Of a stretch of DNA of 64,000 nt, positions 47,085 through 57,896 are shown piece after piece. The notes beneath the pieces are model-generated. The model saw nothing but the letters and a program-made list of their open reading frames with translations. It did not search any database and was not told the DNA's origin. Source of the stretch: Chrysemys picta bellii (Eukaryota > Chordata > Testudines > Emydidae); NCBI RefSeq assembly GCF_011386835.1, contig NC_088792.1:58594081-58658080 (forward strand). The letters run 5' to 3'. How positions within the stretch are numbered: position 1 is the stretch's first letter; each line of letters starts with the position of its first letter. A program made the translations under genes and the position numbers.

Positions 47085-47205
47085 CACTTACATAGTGCTT
47101 TCACTCCAATGATCTCAAAGCTCGTTATCAACATGAATGAGTTAAGCCTTCAACACCTTTGTTAAACAGTTGAGTAGGTGAGGAAAATGAGGCACAAAGA
47201 GATTA
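47085..47205 (+). repeat. MIR/CORE-type SINE relic
   Basis: GCACTTACATAGTGCTTTCA, then CAATGATCTCAAAGCTCG, then GAGGAAAATGAGGCACAAAG and AGATTAAG follow MIR-type order. Diverged and truncated. Confidence 0.55.
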
Positions 47206-47474
47206 AGGGCTAGAGTTTACCTTTAGGTACAGTCCTGAACAAGAGTAGCACTGGTAGTCACCGGCCCTCAAAGATGTAACTGAATCACATTTGCTCCCAG
47301 GGGATATTCATTTTCTGCTGAGCTTTACCAGTAATTAATGACCATCCTCCCTATGTTGGCTCAACTACAGTGGCCAGCAAATTAGAGGCATTGAACCAAA
47401 ACTGTACTTCATCCACCCCCATTCCTTGTCCCTCCCTGACCACTTTCTACTCTGGGAAAGGGGTAAGCAGACAG

Positions 47475-47895
47475 ACAGCTCCACCTACATCTATGCACCT
47501 GGATCTAATGAGTGGGATCCTCCTTCCTGTTCTAGCCACTTTTTGCCCTGTAAAAGGGCCTAAAAAGCCCTGGTTCAATGTGGGGAGAAGTCTCGTGGTG
47601 CAGACACTGCAGTAGGGAGCCATAAGTCTGCAGTGAGGTGTGTGTTGCGGCTGGGCTGCAGCATGTATGGTGTGTAGATTCTGGGCAGTACTGAAGCTCA
47701 TCGGACAGCCTGAGAAGACTGCTGGAACTCAGACAGCTCTGGGAGGCCTGGCTAAGTTATGCAAGGGGCTTCTCCAGCCCCCAGAGCAGGAGGGTGCAAA
47801 GATGGATTAAACGACATTAGCCTCTCCTGACTCAGGGCTGCAAGTTCCATACTGCGCCTCTTAGAGGCACAGCTCAGAATTTTGCCTGAGGTCCG
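47475..47895 (+). repeat. Dispersed unclassified repeat, copy 2
   Basis: Homologous to 29395-29905 in ordered segments, including the GGTGCAGA, CCCCCAGAGCAG and TTAGCCTCTCC blocks. Class unknown. Confidence 0.5.
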
Positions 47896-49439
47896 GATAG
47901 CATCAGTAGGGGCCCTGAGGGGGGTTGTTATCCTTTTTGTTTCTTTTGTGCAGTTCCATATAGTTTGAATCACACTTTAGTTCTAAGTTACTTGACCAAA
48001 GAGACATGAAGTTTGTCGCGTGGCCTTGACTCCTGACTCCCAATCTTTTGTCTTAACCATAGGGCCATCTTGCATCTCTCAGGAGGGCCTTTCATTTGAA
48101 ATTTTGAAGTCTGACACACTCCAGCACCACAATCCTTTCCAAATTTTTGTTTGTTTGCAGACAATATTCTCCCTAGTAATTCCTAGCCCATCTGTAGATC
48201 TTCTGAGGCAACTGAAGTGGCACTGTTCCTTTGGAAAGGGTTTGGAGGAGTTGTAAGCTAGCCTGGGTAAAGGGGAGATGGTGGGTTTGCCAGTATTCAC
48301 TCCAGAAAAATGGCATATGAAGGTGTAACGTTACTAGATTTGCTGGTACATTAAATCACGTTGGAGTTGGATCAGTCCCTTTGAAGTCAATGAGCATCCT
48401 TCTATTGTCTTTAAAGGGAGTTGCATTAGGATTATAGAGAGAACTACTGTTACAGTGGGGTGTGTAACAATACTTGCATGAAAAATGATGTGTTCATGCA
48501 GGATTACCAAGGAATTAATTTCTTTCTCAATGTCTATAACACAAGTGTTCATGAGAGTGGGACATGTAAATCTGCCCCTTGTTGAAGAAAAAAAGAAAAG
48601 AAGCAAGCATAGATTCCCAATCTAGTCCTATTAGAATATTGTCTAAGAGGAAAAAGTAGAACTGATTTGGTGACTGAAGGTAAGGAACAATCTGATAGTA
48701 ATGGTTTTGCTAATACTGTTATTTTTTTCTTGAGCACCATCTATGTGATTACACTGTGAAAATGTAGAGGAAGGCACTGTCCCCTCCCCACAAGGATCTT
48801 CTAGTTTAATGACACAGACAATGCATTCAGACAGGTTACATATAAACTCTCTCTTTCGCATGCGAATGGCAGTGCTGGTAGCACTATCTATTATTAAAGT
48901 TGCCCAACACGTCCCATGTTTTCAGTTGCTGGTAACTTTGGCAAACTTGTAATCATTTGGGCTGAAATTGTCTGTGCTAGTTTGATGCCTCAGGCTGGAT
49001 ATTGGGGGGGGGGAGTGAGGGGATAATTAACAAAATAGTTCAGCTGTTTCAGAGAACAAGGATAAGGAAAAATATTTTATTTTGCCCAGGTAAAAAATTC
49101 TGGCAACCATTTCTTTGACAAACTTAAACTCCTCCATGCTTTGGAGCAGGGATTTGAAATTTGGCAGGGGTGCCCTTTGTGTCAGTGTTGTGTCTCTTGC
49201 TGTCCCCATGAAAAATCTACCAACATTTGGCCAAGTTATAAGCCTTTGAAACAAGTCTTTAACAGCTAAATTCCCTGAAGGCTTCATCCCCACTGGGCAT
49301 GCTCCAGTGTGGGGCTGAGAAGGGTTTTCCTGCAATTGCCGCTCTGGACTGTTGTGTGCTATACCAGGTCTTGGCACCTGACCTGAGAGCAGAGAGCCTC
49401 TCTCTCCTGCACTCTCAATGGACCAGGCAGTATGGAGGA
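47896..49439. other. No gene recognised
   Basis: No recognised repeat or coding region. G run near 49004-49012. Confidence 0.45.
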
Positions 49440-50110
49440 GGAAACTGCCAGATTAGATTGCAGAGGGGATAAGAGGCGGAGGCTGACAGAGGGGAGGGAA
49501 GCTTGGACTGGCTGGGCAAGGAGACAGGGACAGATTGTTGGGGGAGACTGATAATGGCTAGATAAGCAAACTGGAACTGATAACCAGTAGGGCTGGGGGA
49601 GAAAGGGAAGACAGACTTAATGGTGGGGGGCTGGGATATTGGGAGAGAAGTAGAACTGGCAGGGCAAAGAGACTGGGACAAGTTAGCTGGGGAGGGGCAC
49701 ACTGAGATTGGACAAGGAGATTGGGACTCGGGGAAAGACTAGGATTTAGATGAAGATTCCAGAGGAGTGAGACTAGGACTTGCTGGCCAAGAACATTGGG
49801 ACTGGAATCAGAAGTCTGAGGAGTGGAGACTGGGACTGGGCATTAGTGGCAAGGGAAAGGAGAGACACATGGGAGGGGAGAAATGGGACTGGTTGGGTAA
49901 AGAGGTCAGAACTGAATGTGGGGAGGGGGTGAGACTGGGAGTGAGAAAAGGGATTGGGACCATAGAAAGCCCAGAGGGGGAGACCAAGACTGCGATGAGA
50001 AGCCTGAGTATTAAAGAATGTGCCTGGGAACAAGGGATGGGGAAGAAACAGATCTGGGACAGGGGCATGTCAGAGGGGACTGGGAAGAAGGGGTCCAGTT
50101 TGGGGGCAAC
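49440..50110. repeat. Purine-rich degenerate minisatellite
   Basis: Over about 670 bp the plus strand is dominated by G and A. Recurring segments include GACTGGCTGGGCAAGGAGAC, GAGACTGGGAC and TGGGGGAGA in variable order and spacing (roughly 50-70 bp). Long frames with low-complexity peptides arise on both strands and are not evidence of genes. It may be part of a larger retroelement that I cannot identify. Confidence 0.65.
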
Positions 50111-50734
50111 AGATAAATGAGTCTGTGCCCACTAGAAACACTTCCCTCCAGAGCCTGCAATGGAACCCAAGATATGAATTTCAACATTCCTCTGCTATCA
50201 GCAAATGCCTGGAAACCTACTGGCAAAATGTGTATCCCACCTCCTCTAGTGCTAGTCCACAGAGAGGAAGACAATCTACTACTGCTATGAGTTACTTGGA
50301 TAGCTCAAGTGGTAAGTATGGTGGATCAAAAGGCTCCAACCCTGCTGATGACCCATGTTGATGTCAATATGATGCCTCATGATAGAATTATTTTTCCAAT
50401 TTGCTTTTTTAAAAACCTAGGGAATTGCACACTTAAAAACTAAGTTAAAATATGATTAAGGTTACATAACTGAGCACTACAAAGTTTGAAAATGCCAGAA
50501 TTAAGATTGCCTGTGCAACCTTAGTTCAGTCCCCCCACCATGCATATGTATTATAAGAGAGTCTTTAATTATATTATCATTCCATCAGACTCCTGACTCA
50601 TTCAGGATGGATGGTGCTCAGGAAACGAATGATACCAGTGGAATGAATGTTGTCTGTAGGACCCGTGACTCATTTGTTGCAGAAGCTGGAAGGTGTTCAA
50701 TGAATGGAGTGGGGGCTTGTAGGAAGACAGGATG
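50111..50734. other. No gene recognised
   Basis: Nothing recognised. Confidence 0.45.
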
Positions 50735-51235
50735 TTCTGATGGTTGAGGCAGTTGAATGCTGACTTGGAGAATTGGATTCTATCCCTTCTTCTGACACAG
50801 AGTTCCAGTGTAATGCTGGGCAAGTTACTTAAACCAAACTTTTCAGAGGTGGTCACTAATTGTATGTTCATAATTTTTTGAGTACCTGAATTGGTACCCT
50901 GTGGCATGCACTACAGTGGTTCTGCATGATCACAGCTGGGACTAAAGTCAGTGGGAGCTGTTCTTTGATCATAAAGTGCTATAGAATGCTAAGTACTCTG
51001 AAAAACCAAGTCCTAGATATGCCAAAATGAGTAGAAACTTTTGTCCTTAATCTCTCTGTGCCTCAACTTTTTTACAGTGGGGATAATACCTTACTCCTTA
51101 ACCTCACAGGGCTTCTGGAGATAAGATAACGGTTTGCAAAGCACAGTCATACTATACTGATGAGCACCACAGAGAAGCCCATGAAGAAATTAATAATTCT
51201 TCCGAGCAGGATTTGAATAGTGTACAATAAATAAG
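50735..51235 (-). repeat. MIR-type SINE relic (minus) with a nested palindromic relic
   Basis: GGGCAAGTTACTTAA at 50819 and AATCTCTCTGTGCCTCAAC at 51049 are adjacent in intact MIR copies but here lie about 210 bp apart. CAGTGGGGATAATACCTTAC and CTCACAGGGCTTCTGGAG follow in order. The intervening 50834-51046 begins AAACTTTTCAGAGGTGGTCA, typical of the GATTTTCAAA palindromic family, and looks like a later insertion. No duplication is readable. Confidence 0.55.
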
Positions 51236-51707
51236 ATACGGGGCCACACACTGAAAAATGAGGAGAAAACAAAATATTGAATAACTGATAGGGCTGTCAA
51301 TTAATCACAGTTATCTCACACAATTAACTCAGAAAAATGAATTGCGATTAAAAATATTAATCGCGATTAATTGCACTTATAACAATAGAATACCAATGGA
51401 AATTTATTAAATATTTTTGGATGTTTTTCTACATTTTCACTATTGGTTTCAATTACAATACAAAGTGCACAGTGCTCACTTTATATTACTTTTGATTACC
51501 AATATATGCACTGTAAAAATGATAAACAAAAGAAATAGTATTTTTCATTTCATCTCATACAAGTACTGAAGAGCAATCTCTTTATCATGAAAGTGTAAAT
51601 TACAAATACAGATTTTTTTTTTTTGGTTACATAACTGCACTCAAAAACAAAACTGTGTAAAACTTTAATGCCTACAAGTCCACTTGGTCCTACTTCTTAT
51701 TCTGCCA

Positions 51708-51774
51708 ATGAGGTGCCACAGGACCCTCTGTTGCTTTTTACAGATTCAGACTAACACGGCTACCCCCTGATACT
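51708..51774 (+). mobile_element. Penelope-like tail fragment inserted in the hAT left arm
   Basis: AGGTGCCACAGGACCCTCTG through ACACGGCTACCCCCTGATAC matches the end of the unit at 21209-21343. The right arm of the hAT element lacks it, so it arrived after the inverted structure formed. It is 5'-truncated and contains no hammerhead region. No target duplication is clear. Confidence 0.65.
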
Positions 51775-51784
51775 TAAGACAAAC

Positions 51785-51983
51785 AAGTTTGTTTACATTG
51801 ACAGGAGATACTGCTGCCTGCTTCTTATTTACAATGTCACCTGAAAGTGAGAACAGGTGTTCGCATGGCACTTTTGTAGCCAGCGTTGCAAGGTATTTAT
51901 GTGCCAGATATGCTAAACATTTGTATGCCTCCTTCATACTTCGGCCACCATTCCAGAGGACATGCTTCCATGCTAATGATGCT
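51785..51983 (-). pseudogene. hAT transposase C-terminal fragment (left arm, minus)
   Basis: Minus-strand reading gives LAHKYLATLATKVPCEHLF, then SLSGDIVNKKQAAVSP and VNVNKLVCL. This is the hAT C-terminal dimerisation region found in ZBED-like transposases. It duplicates, in inverted orientation, the region at 52490-52640. It cannot be joined to an N-terminal part and is not a gene. Confidence 0.8.
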
Positions 51984-51992
51984 CGTTAAAAA

Positions 51993-52680
51993 AATAATGC
52001 ATCAGTTAAATTTGTGACTGTACTTCCTTGGAGGGAGAATTGTATGTCTCCTGCTCTGTTTTATCTGCATTCTGCATATATTTCATATTATAGCAGTCTC
52101 AGATGGTGACCCAGCACATGTTCGTTTTAAGAACACTTTCACGGCAGATTTGACAAAATGCAAAGAAGGTACCAATGTGAGATTTCTAAAAATAGCTACA
52201 GCACTCGACCCAAGGTTTAATAATCTTAAGTGCCATCCAAAATCTGAGGGGGATGAGGTATGGAGCATGCTTTTAGAAGTCTTAAAACAGCAACTCTCTG
52301 ATGTGGAAACTACAAAACCCAAACCATCAAAAAAGAAAATCAACCTTCTGCTGGTGGCATCTGACTCAGGTGTTGAAAGTGAACATGCATCAGTCCGCAC
52401 TGCTTTGGATTGTTATCAAGCAGAACCCATCATCAGCATGGAAGCATATCCTCTGGAATGACGGTTGAAGCATGAAGGGACATATGAATCTTTAGCGCAT
52501 CTGGCACATAAATATCTTGCAACACCAGCTACAACAGTGCCATGCAAATGCCTGTTCTCATTTTCAGGTGATGTAAACAAGAAGCAGGCAGCATTATCTC
52601 CTGCAAATTGTAACCAACCTTGTTTGTCTGAGTGACTGGCTGACCAAGAAGTAGGACTGAGTGGATTTGTAGGCTCTAAA
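51993..52680 (+). pseudogene. hAT transposase middle and C-terminal remnant (plus)
   Basis: A first piece near 51993-52075 reads VKFVTVLPWRENCMSPALF. A frame change precedes the main open piece (52150-52461), which contains KIATALDPRFNNLKCHPKSE and KKKINLLLVASDS and ends at a TGA (52459-52461). Downstream, in the same frame, come LAHLAHKYLATPATTVPC and LFSFSGDVNKKQAALSP, the hAT dimerisation domain. The DNA-binding BED finger and the first catalytic aspartate region are missing. The frameshift, the stop and the missing N-terminus make it a pseudogene. The ZBED-like hAT assignment is from motif pattern only. Confidence 0.85.
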
Positions 52681-53023
52681 GTTTTACATTGTTTTATTTT
52701 TGAATGCAGTTTTTTTTGGTACACAATTCTACATTTGTAAGTTCAACTTTCATGATAGAGATTGCACTACAGTACTTGTATGAGGTGAATTGAAAAATAA
52801 TTTTTTTTTGTTTTTTACAGTGCAAATATTTGTAATAAAAAATATAAACTGAGCACTGTACACTTTGTATTCTGTGTTTAATTGAAATTAATACATTCAA
52901 AAATAGTTAAAATAAATTGTATTCTATTGTTGTTTAACAGCCTGATTAATCACGATTATTTTTTTTAATCACGCGATTAATTGTGATTAATTTTTTTAAT
53001 CGCTTGACAGCCCTAATAACTGA

Positions 53024-54297
53024 CCACTGTCCATCCTGTGCACTGAATGAGGCAGGGGCCCTAATGAAAAAGTAATATTTGATCATTTAAGTAAAGACTG
53101 TATCATAATGCATACGTAGAAGGGAGGAAAATTAAGGTTGTCCAGGCAACTTTAATTCTGGCATTTTCTTAACTTTTGAGTGCTTGACTTTTAACACATT
53201 TTTGTGTGTGTTTATAAAATACATATAAAATCAGTAGGTTGAAAGTAGAGCCATGAAACAGTGCATTTTTGATGGTTTTACTTTATTTTATTTCTGGTGG
53301 GTGTTTTTGAAAGAAGAGGATTTTATTTTTAAATGGAGGATTTGAAAGCAGAAAGGAAGCTCATCTAGTGATACATATCCATTCTCCTAAGCATTTCTCC
53401 AGTAAGGTTCATTATCTAATGTATATATGGTGATCTAGAGCCTGGAACCTCCAGGCAGAAAATGAAGCACAGCATTCACTCTATATACATTTTACTACTC
53501 TCATCAGTTTTCCAGTCAGTTTAAATAACCTCGTTAGGTATGCAGCAAAATCCTGCAAACTTTTCTAAAAATGCTTTGTTTCTTTGACAGCTTATTCATT
53601 TTAAATAGTTCAGGGAGCTGCTTGCTTAATTTTAGATACTATCAGCAATTAAATATTTTGACAAATTAGCACCAGCTTTATTCTACTTAAAATATTTTGA
53701 CAGATGGGAAAATGTTTCAATCTCAGTTCAAAATTATTTTGAAGTAGAAAAAAATTGGAAAGAGGTAGATTTAATCTTATCTTTGAAAACATCACATTCA
53801 GATGCTTCTCTGATACTGTGGAATACATGGGACTTAGGGCTTGTTTTGGTCAATGATTGCTGTGTGTGCTGCATATCTTTTATAGTCACAATATTTTGAC
53901 AAGAGAAGAAGATCTTGGGGGTTATTGCTCTATATGCAAAGGATGTATGGACTATAAGCAAGAAAAAAATTCTCCCTTTGTTATTTTTAAAATGTTTTTG
54001 ATTTTATTACTTGTTCTTGAAGTATAATAGTGGATGTATTTTTCCACACTGCAATAAGCACTGCAAGGCCAGATTCTGCCCAAGTCCATTGACTTCCATA
54101 TGGAAATAAAGTTAAGCCAAGGCAGAATTTGTCCCAATGAGAAGAGCTGGTTGGGAATTTTTCAATGAAATGTTTTTCATCAGAAAATCTGATCTATTGA
54201 GATGGGTTCTAAGGTCCAGGATAGAATTTCCGGTCAAAATGAGAACAGAGAGCCCCCAGGATAGTCAGTAGCCGGAGCACTCAGCCATCCATCCCCA
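53024..54297. other. No gene recognised
   Basis: AT-rich. A palindromic-family relic with GCCAGATTCTGCCC and GGCAGAATTTGTCCCA ends spans about 54068-54136. Nothing else. Confidence 0.45.
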
Positions 54298-54482
54298 TGA
54301 AGAATGTGGGAGACACAAGTTCAAGTTCACATTCCATGTGAGTGCCCTAACTACTGGGCTATCGAGTCAGTATTTTGTTGGCCCAATGAATATTTAATTA
54401 CTTATGCAAAGTAGACAGCTCTTTAGCCCGGTGGTTTGGGCATTTGCCAATCAGGCGAAATAGGGACTAGAACCTGGGTCAG
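54298..54482. repeat. Foldback repeat with tRNA-like arms, copy 2
   Basis: The left arm on the minus strand reads TAGCCCAGTAGTTAGGGCAC (A-box-like) and later GTGTCTCCCAC. The right arm at 54424-54482 reads TAGCCCGGTGGTTTGGGCAT and ends near GAACCTGGGTC (B-box-like region). Head-to-head arrangement as at 3884-4053. A spacer of about 60 bp separates the arms. Confidence 0.5.
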
Positions 54483-57400
54483 CCCCATCCTGGGTGAATA
54501 ATCTAACTCTATGTGCATCCGTCTGTCCCCCTCCCTCTTTTGCTTTTTTGTTGTTGTTTGTTTGTTTTGACCCAAATTTTCAAGATTTTGACCCCAGTAG
54601 AGACTCCTAACAGTACCTGAAGCCTGCAGGTGGTGTAGAGGCAGGTGAAAGTATAGTACTGTTTCTCTTTTCCCCCAATGAAAAAAGGGAACAGGATGCT
54701 AATCTCTAGATACTGTGCACATGTATATGCACATATTCCCTCTCATGCACACATGCGCGCACACACACACAGTAAAAGCTAAAAGTACCTTTGTTAAATA
54801 GATTGAGAAGTTGACTTTCAGTGTTGGACTCCAAGGGTTGATGTCCTAACACAAGTAGCTATACAGCACAAGTCACTGCCATGACAGCACTCTGTCATTA
54901 CCAGGACAATGCACATTACAGTACACAATATTCTTATAAATGTCAGCAGTCTGAGTGTAACTGAAGTGGTGATAAGGATTCCTCATCTGTGCCTCTTTCT
55001 AATGCACCCAAATTTAGAACCTAGATGAGCTAATAATGGCAAATGCTTAGGAATTCTTTAAAAGGTGTCTATACCATCTTATGGACCTTTTATTGTATGC
55101 ATTTGGATGTATCTTATCTGTGGAGCTCCTATAGACTCTGAAATAGTCTGAGGGAGTAGTCTGAATAAACAAGGATAATAAGCTCATCCTAACTTTGCAT
55201 TCCTGTGGTATGTTTTCAGCTTTTATGTATACAAAGCAGTTATTTCACCATTGAACAATGTGTTTAAACCATTTTATTTTTAAGAGTTAAACTAATTTGA
55301 CCCGCTGAAAAATCAGGGCCAAATTTACCCTAGTATGACTCTGTTAGCTCTGTTGGAATTACAGTACACTGGAGATGAATTTGGCCCATGATATTCAGTG
55401 TTTGTTACTGAACTATGCAATGAAGTCAATAGTTTTTAATGACCAATCCTTTTTTACTGAGAGGATTTTCCAGTTTGAAGTAGTACAATTTACTTAATCA
55501 GCTGTATTTCAGAGTCCAAATACTGCTTTATATGTGATAGATCTCATCACTTAAGAGCAGAAGGCTGTCATGGAAATCAGCTTTTTAAAAATCCTGTCAC
55601 TTTAATGTATCTTTAACAGAATTTCCATTTTCCTCCATTGCTCTTTTGCAGTTTTTTTCCTAACCATTAAGCAGTGCTTTGAGTTAGCTAGAATGTTTCA
55701 ATGCAGTGAAGCATCTGATGCGACAATTTGAAGTTTGATTGCATGCACAGACTTTTAGTAGAAATTTCTAATGTTAACAAAATGGATAAAATGGCTGAAA
55801 AAGATAAAAACTGCTTGGACTACTGACAGAACACATCATATACAATGTATGACTTTCAAGTAAACACTGATTACACTGCTCTACAGCCAAAATGCTTCTG
55901 AAATAAGTGTAGTCAAACTTCACTAATTCTGGGTCACTGAGAACGAAAATGATGCTTAAAATTGTTGATTGGCTCTAGTTTTCAAGATATGCTATTGGGT
56001 CAGTTTATACGACCCTTGACTTGGGAATGGCGGAGGATAAGTGAGTTATAAAGGGAAGGGATCTCAATTTAAACCAGAAATGACTAAAATACATCTTTGA
56101 CTGGATCTATGAATCTATGACTGGGTTTGACAGAGTTAGACACAAGCCAAGAAGTGCCGAGTAGACACTGAATAGGACTAAACTATGTACATAATAGTTT
56201 TTTGCCTTTTGTTTCATAATAAATTTTATTTATATAACCCTTTTGCTGTTACATAAACAGGGCAGGTGAAATATTATCATGTAAAGCAACCATAAACACA
56301 TGAAAAGACCTAGCTTTACAATTTGTGATTAAAACTCTACTATCTACACAATATACATAGACATAAAATGTAAAAACTTAAATATCTTAGGAACAGTAGC
56401 CAATCAGTTGTTTTAATTGTCATATTTGAATTCAGCACATCAAAATACATAATAAATAGCACATTTTATCTCTGAAGCAGACGACTTCTCAAAAATTGTA
56501 GACCAGTGTTATGGGAACAAGTTCCTTTAAGATGAATTCACATCTCAAAATGTAGAAATGTGAATTAAACTTTGTTGCTCTTATCGTTCATGTAATTGTC
56601 TGTTTTCATCCTTCAATAGGTAATTATTTATGCTAAGTATATGTAAACAGAAGCATGCTCCTGTATAACCTTCCTCTAGCTTTTCACATCAGAGTCGTAA
56701 TTTATTACTTGAACTTTCTCAATGTGGAATAGGCAAGTAGGAGGAAAAAGCAAAGCATAAGGTCCTCTCTGCATCCATATATCTAAAATACAAGAAAATG
56801 TATCAATTCTGGACAGAAAACAATAATAAACTTTTTAAAATGCAGATGATTTAAATGTGCATGGTAATATTTTTATTTATTTATTAACGGTAAATGGGAA
56901 AGTCCATTTTCATGACAAAATTATACTTTGACCCCTGATTGTCACATGTTAAGGCTTTTGAATTTCTCAGGTCTTGTTAACATTATATTCAATGCACATC
57001 TCAAACAAGTTCTTGATAATGATAAAAGTCAGCATCCTGTAATTATAGCAGGGTCACACAATGGAAGGCTGTCTGTTGTCAGTCTTCTGAGTTCGCAGTG
57101 TTTTGCTCGTTGAATGGTAGCCAGAGATAGAAACTACTGTAGAAAAACAGACATCATGATGATGGGTTTAATATTAAAAGGGGTGCTTATCATGGTCGAG
57201 TTTGCAAGCTCTTGATAGTACAGCATTTTTATTAGCTGTTTTATGATGATAGTTCCTTGGGGGAGAGAGATACTGTATTTTAAAATGCCAAATACTTAAT
57301 CTGTAGTCCATCCACTAAAACTTGAATTTTCATTAGCTGGTGATGTTGCACTTGACAGTTTTTACTGTCATTCCACTGTGAATTATATATTTGAAAACCA

Positions 57401-57861
57401 ATTGTACTGTGATCTGAGATGTCAGCTCTGGCAAAAAGTGCTGTTGTCCACCACCCAGTGCACTTTCAGGACACCTCTTTAGCGTGGTTGGAGGCATTAT
57501 AAAGATAAAAGGAGCCAGTGTTCAGTGTGGAGAACAAAAGAAGTATCAGTACAGAGATTAGTCTCGTCTAGACATTTTAGAAATGTAGTATTTACATAAC
57601 CAATCCACATGATTATTTATTTATTATTTATATGGCACTAGCGGGTTAGGTACTTTACAGTCAGTTATGAATATATTTGGTCAGGCCAGCAAAGGTGTTA
57701 ACTGAGATCAATGGACACCAATTTACACCACTTCTGAATCTGGCCCAAAATCTTCTCCTCAAAGAGTTTACCATCTAAATAATCGATGTAGAAACTAAGG
57801 GATGTTGTTGAAAAGCTGTGGGGCTCAGTTGTGGTGATTTCTTTCTTTCAGAAAGAGAGGA

Positions 57862-57864
<3 letters not shown>
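54483..57864. other. No gene recognised
   Basis: AT-rich sequence. A palindromic-family relic lies at about 55316-55388. A short CR1-tail-like motif (ATCTATGAATCTATGACTGG) lies at 56105-56124 with no readable CR1 body. A CA run lies at 54759-54771. Confidence 0.45.

Positions 57865-57892
<28 letters not shown>
57865..57892. repeat. (TC)14 microsatellite
   Basis: Uninterrupted TC run. Confidence 0.93.

Positions 57893-57896
<4 letters not shown>

Larger units (their letters stand above)
51289..53015. mobile_element. Snapback hAT transposon derivative
   Basis: It begins TAGGGCTGTCAA and ends TTGACAGCCCTA, perfect 12-bp inverted ends. The exact 8-bp duplication ATAACTGA lies at 51281-51288 and 53016-53023. 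The left arm (51289-51983) is an inverted copy of the right arm (about 52427-53015). Both carry the 3' end of a hAT transposase gene plus its downstream AT-rich subterminal region. The middle (51984-52426) is single-copy transposase sequence. The element therefore has two 3' halves and no 5' half. Stops and frameshifts show it cannot make transposase. A foreign 67-bp tail fragment sits in the left arm at 51708-51774. Confidence 0.9.

Noticed and set aside
54759..54771. CA microsatellite
   Set aside because: Too short to count as more than a simple run.
56105..56124. CR1 3' tail at 56.1 kb
   Set aside because: Only about 20 bases match and no CR1 body is readable upstream on either strand.
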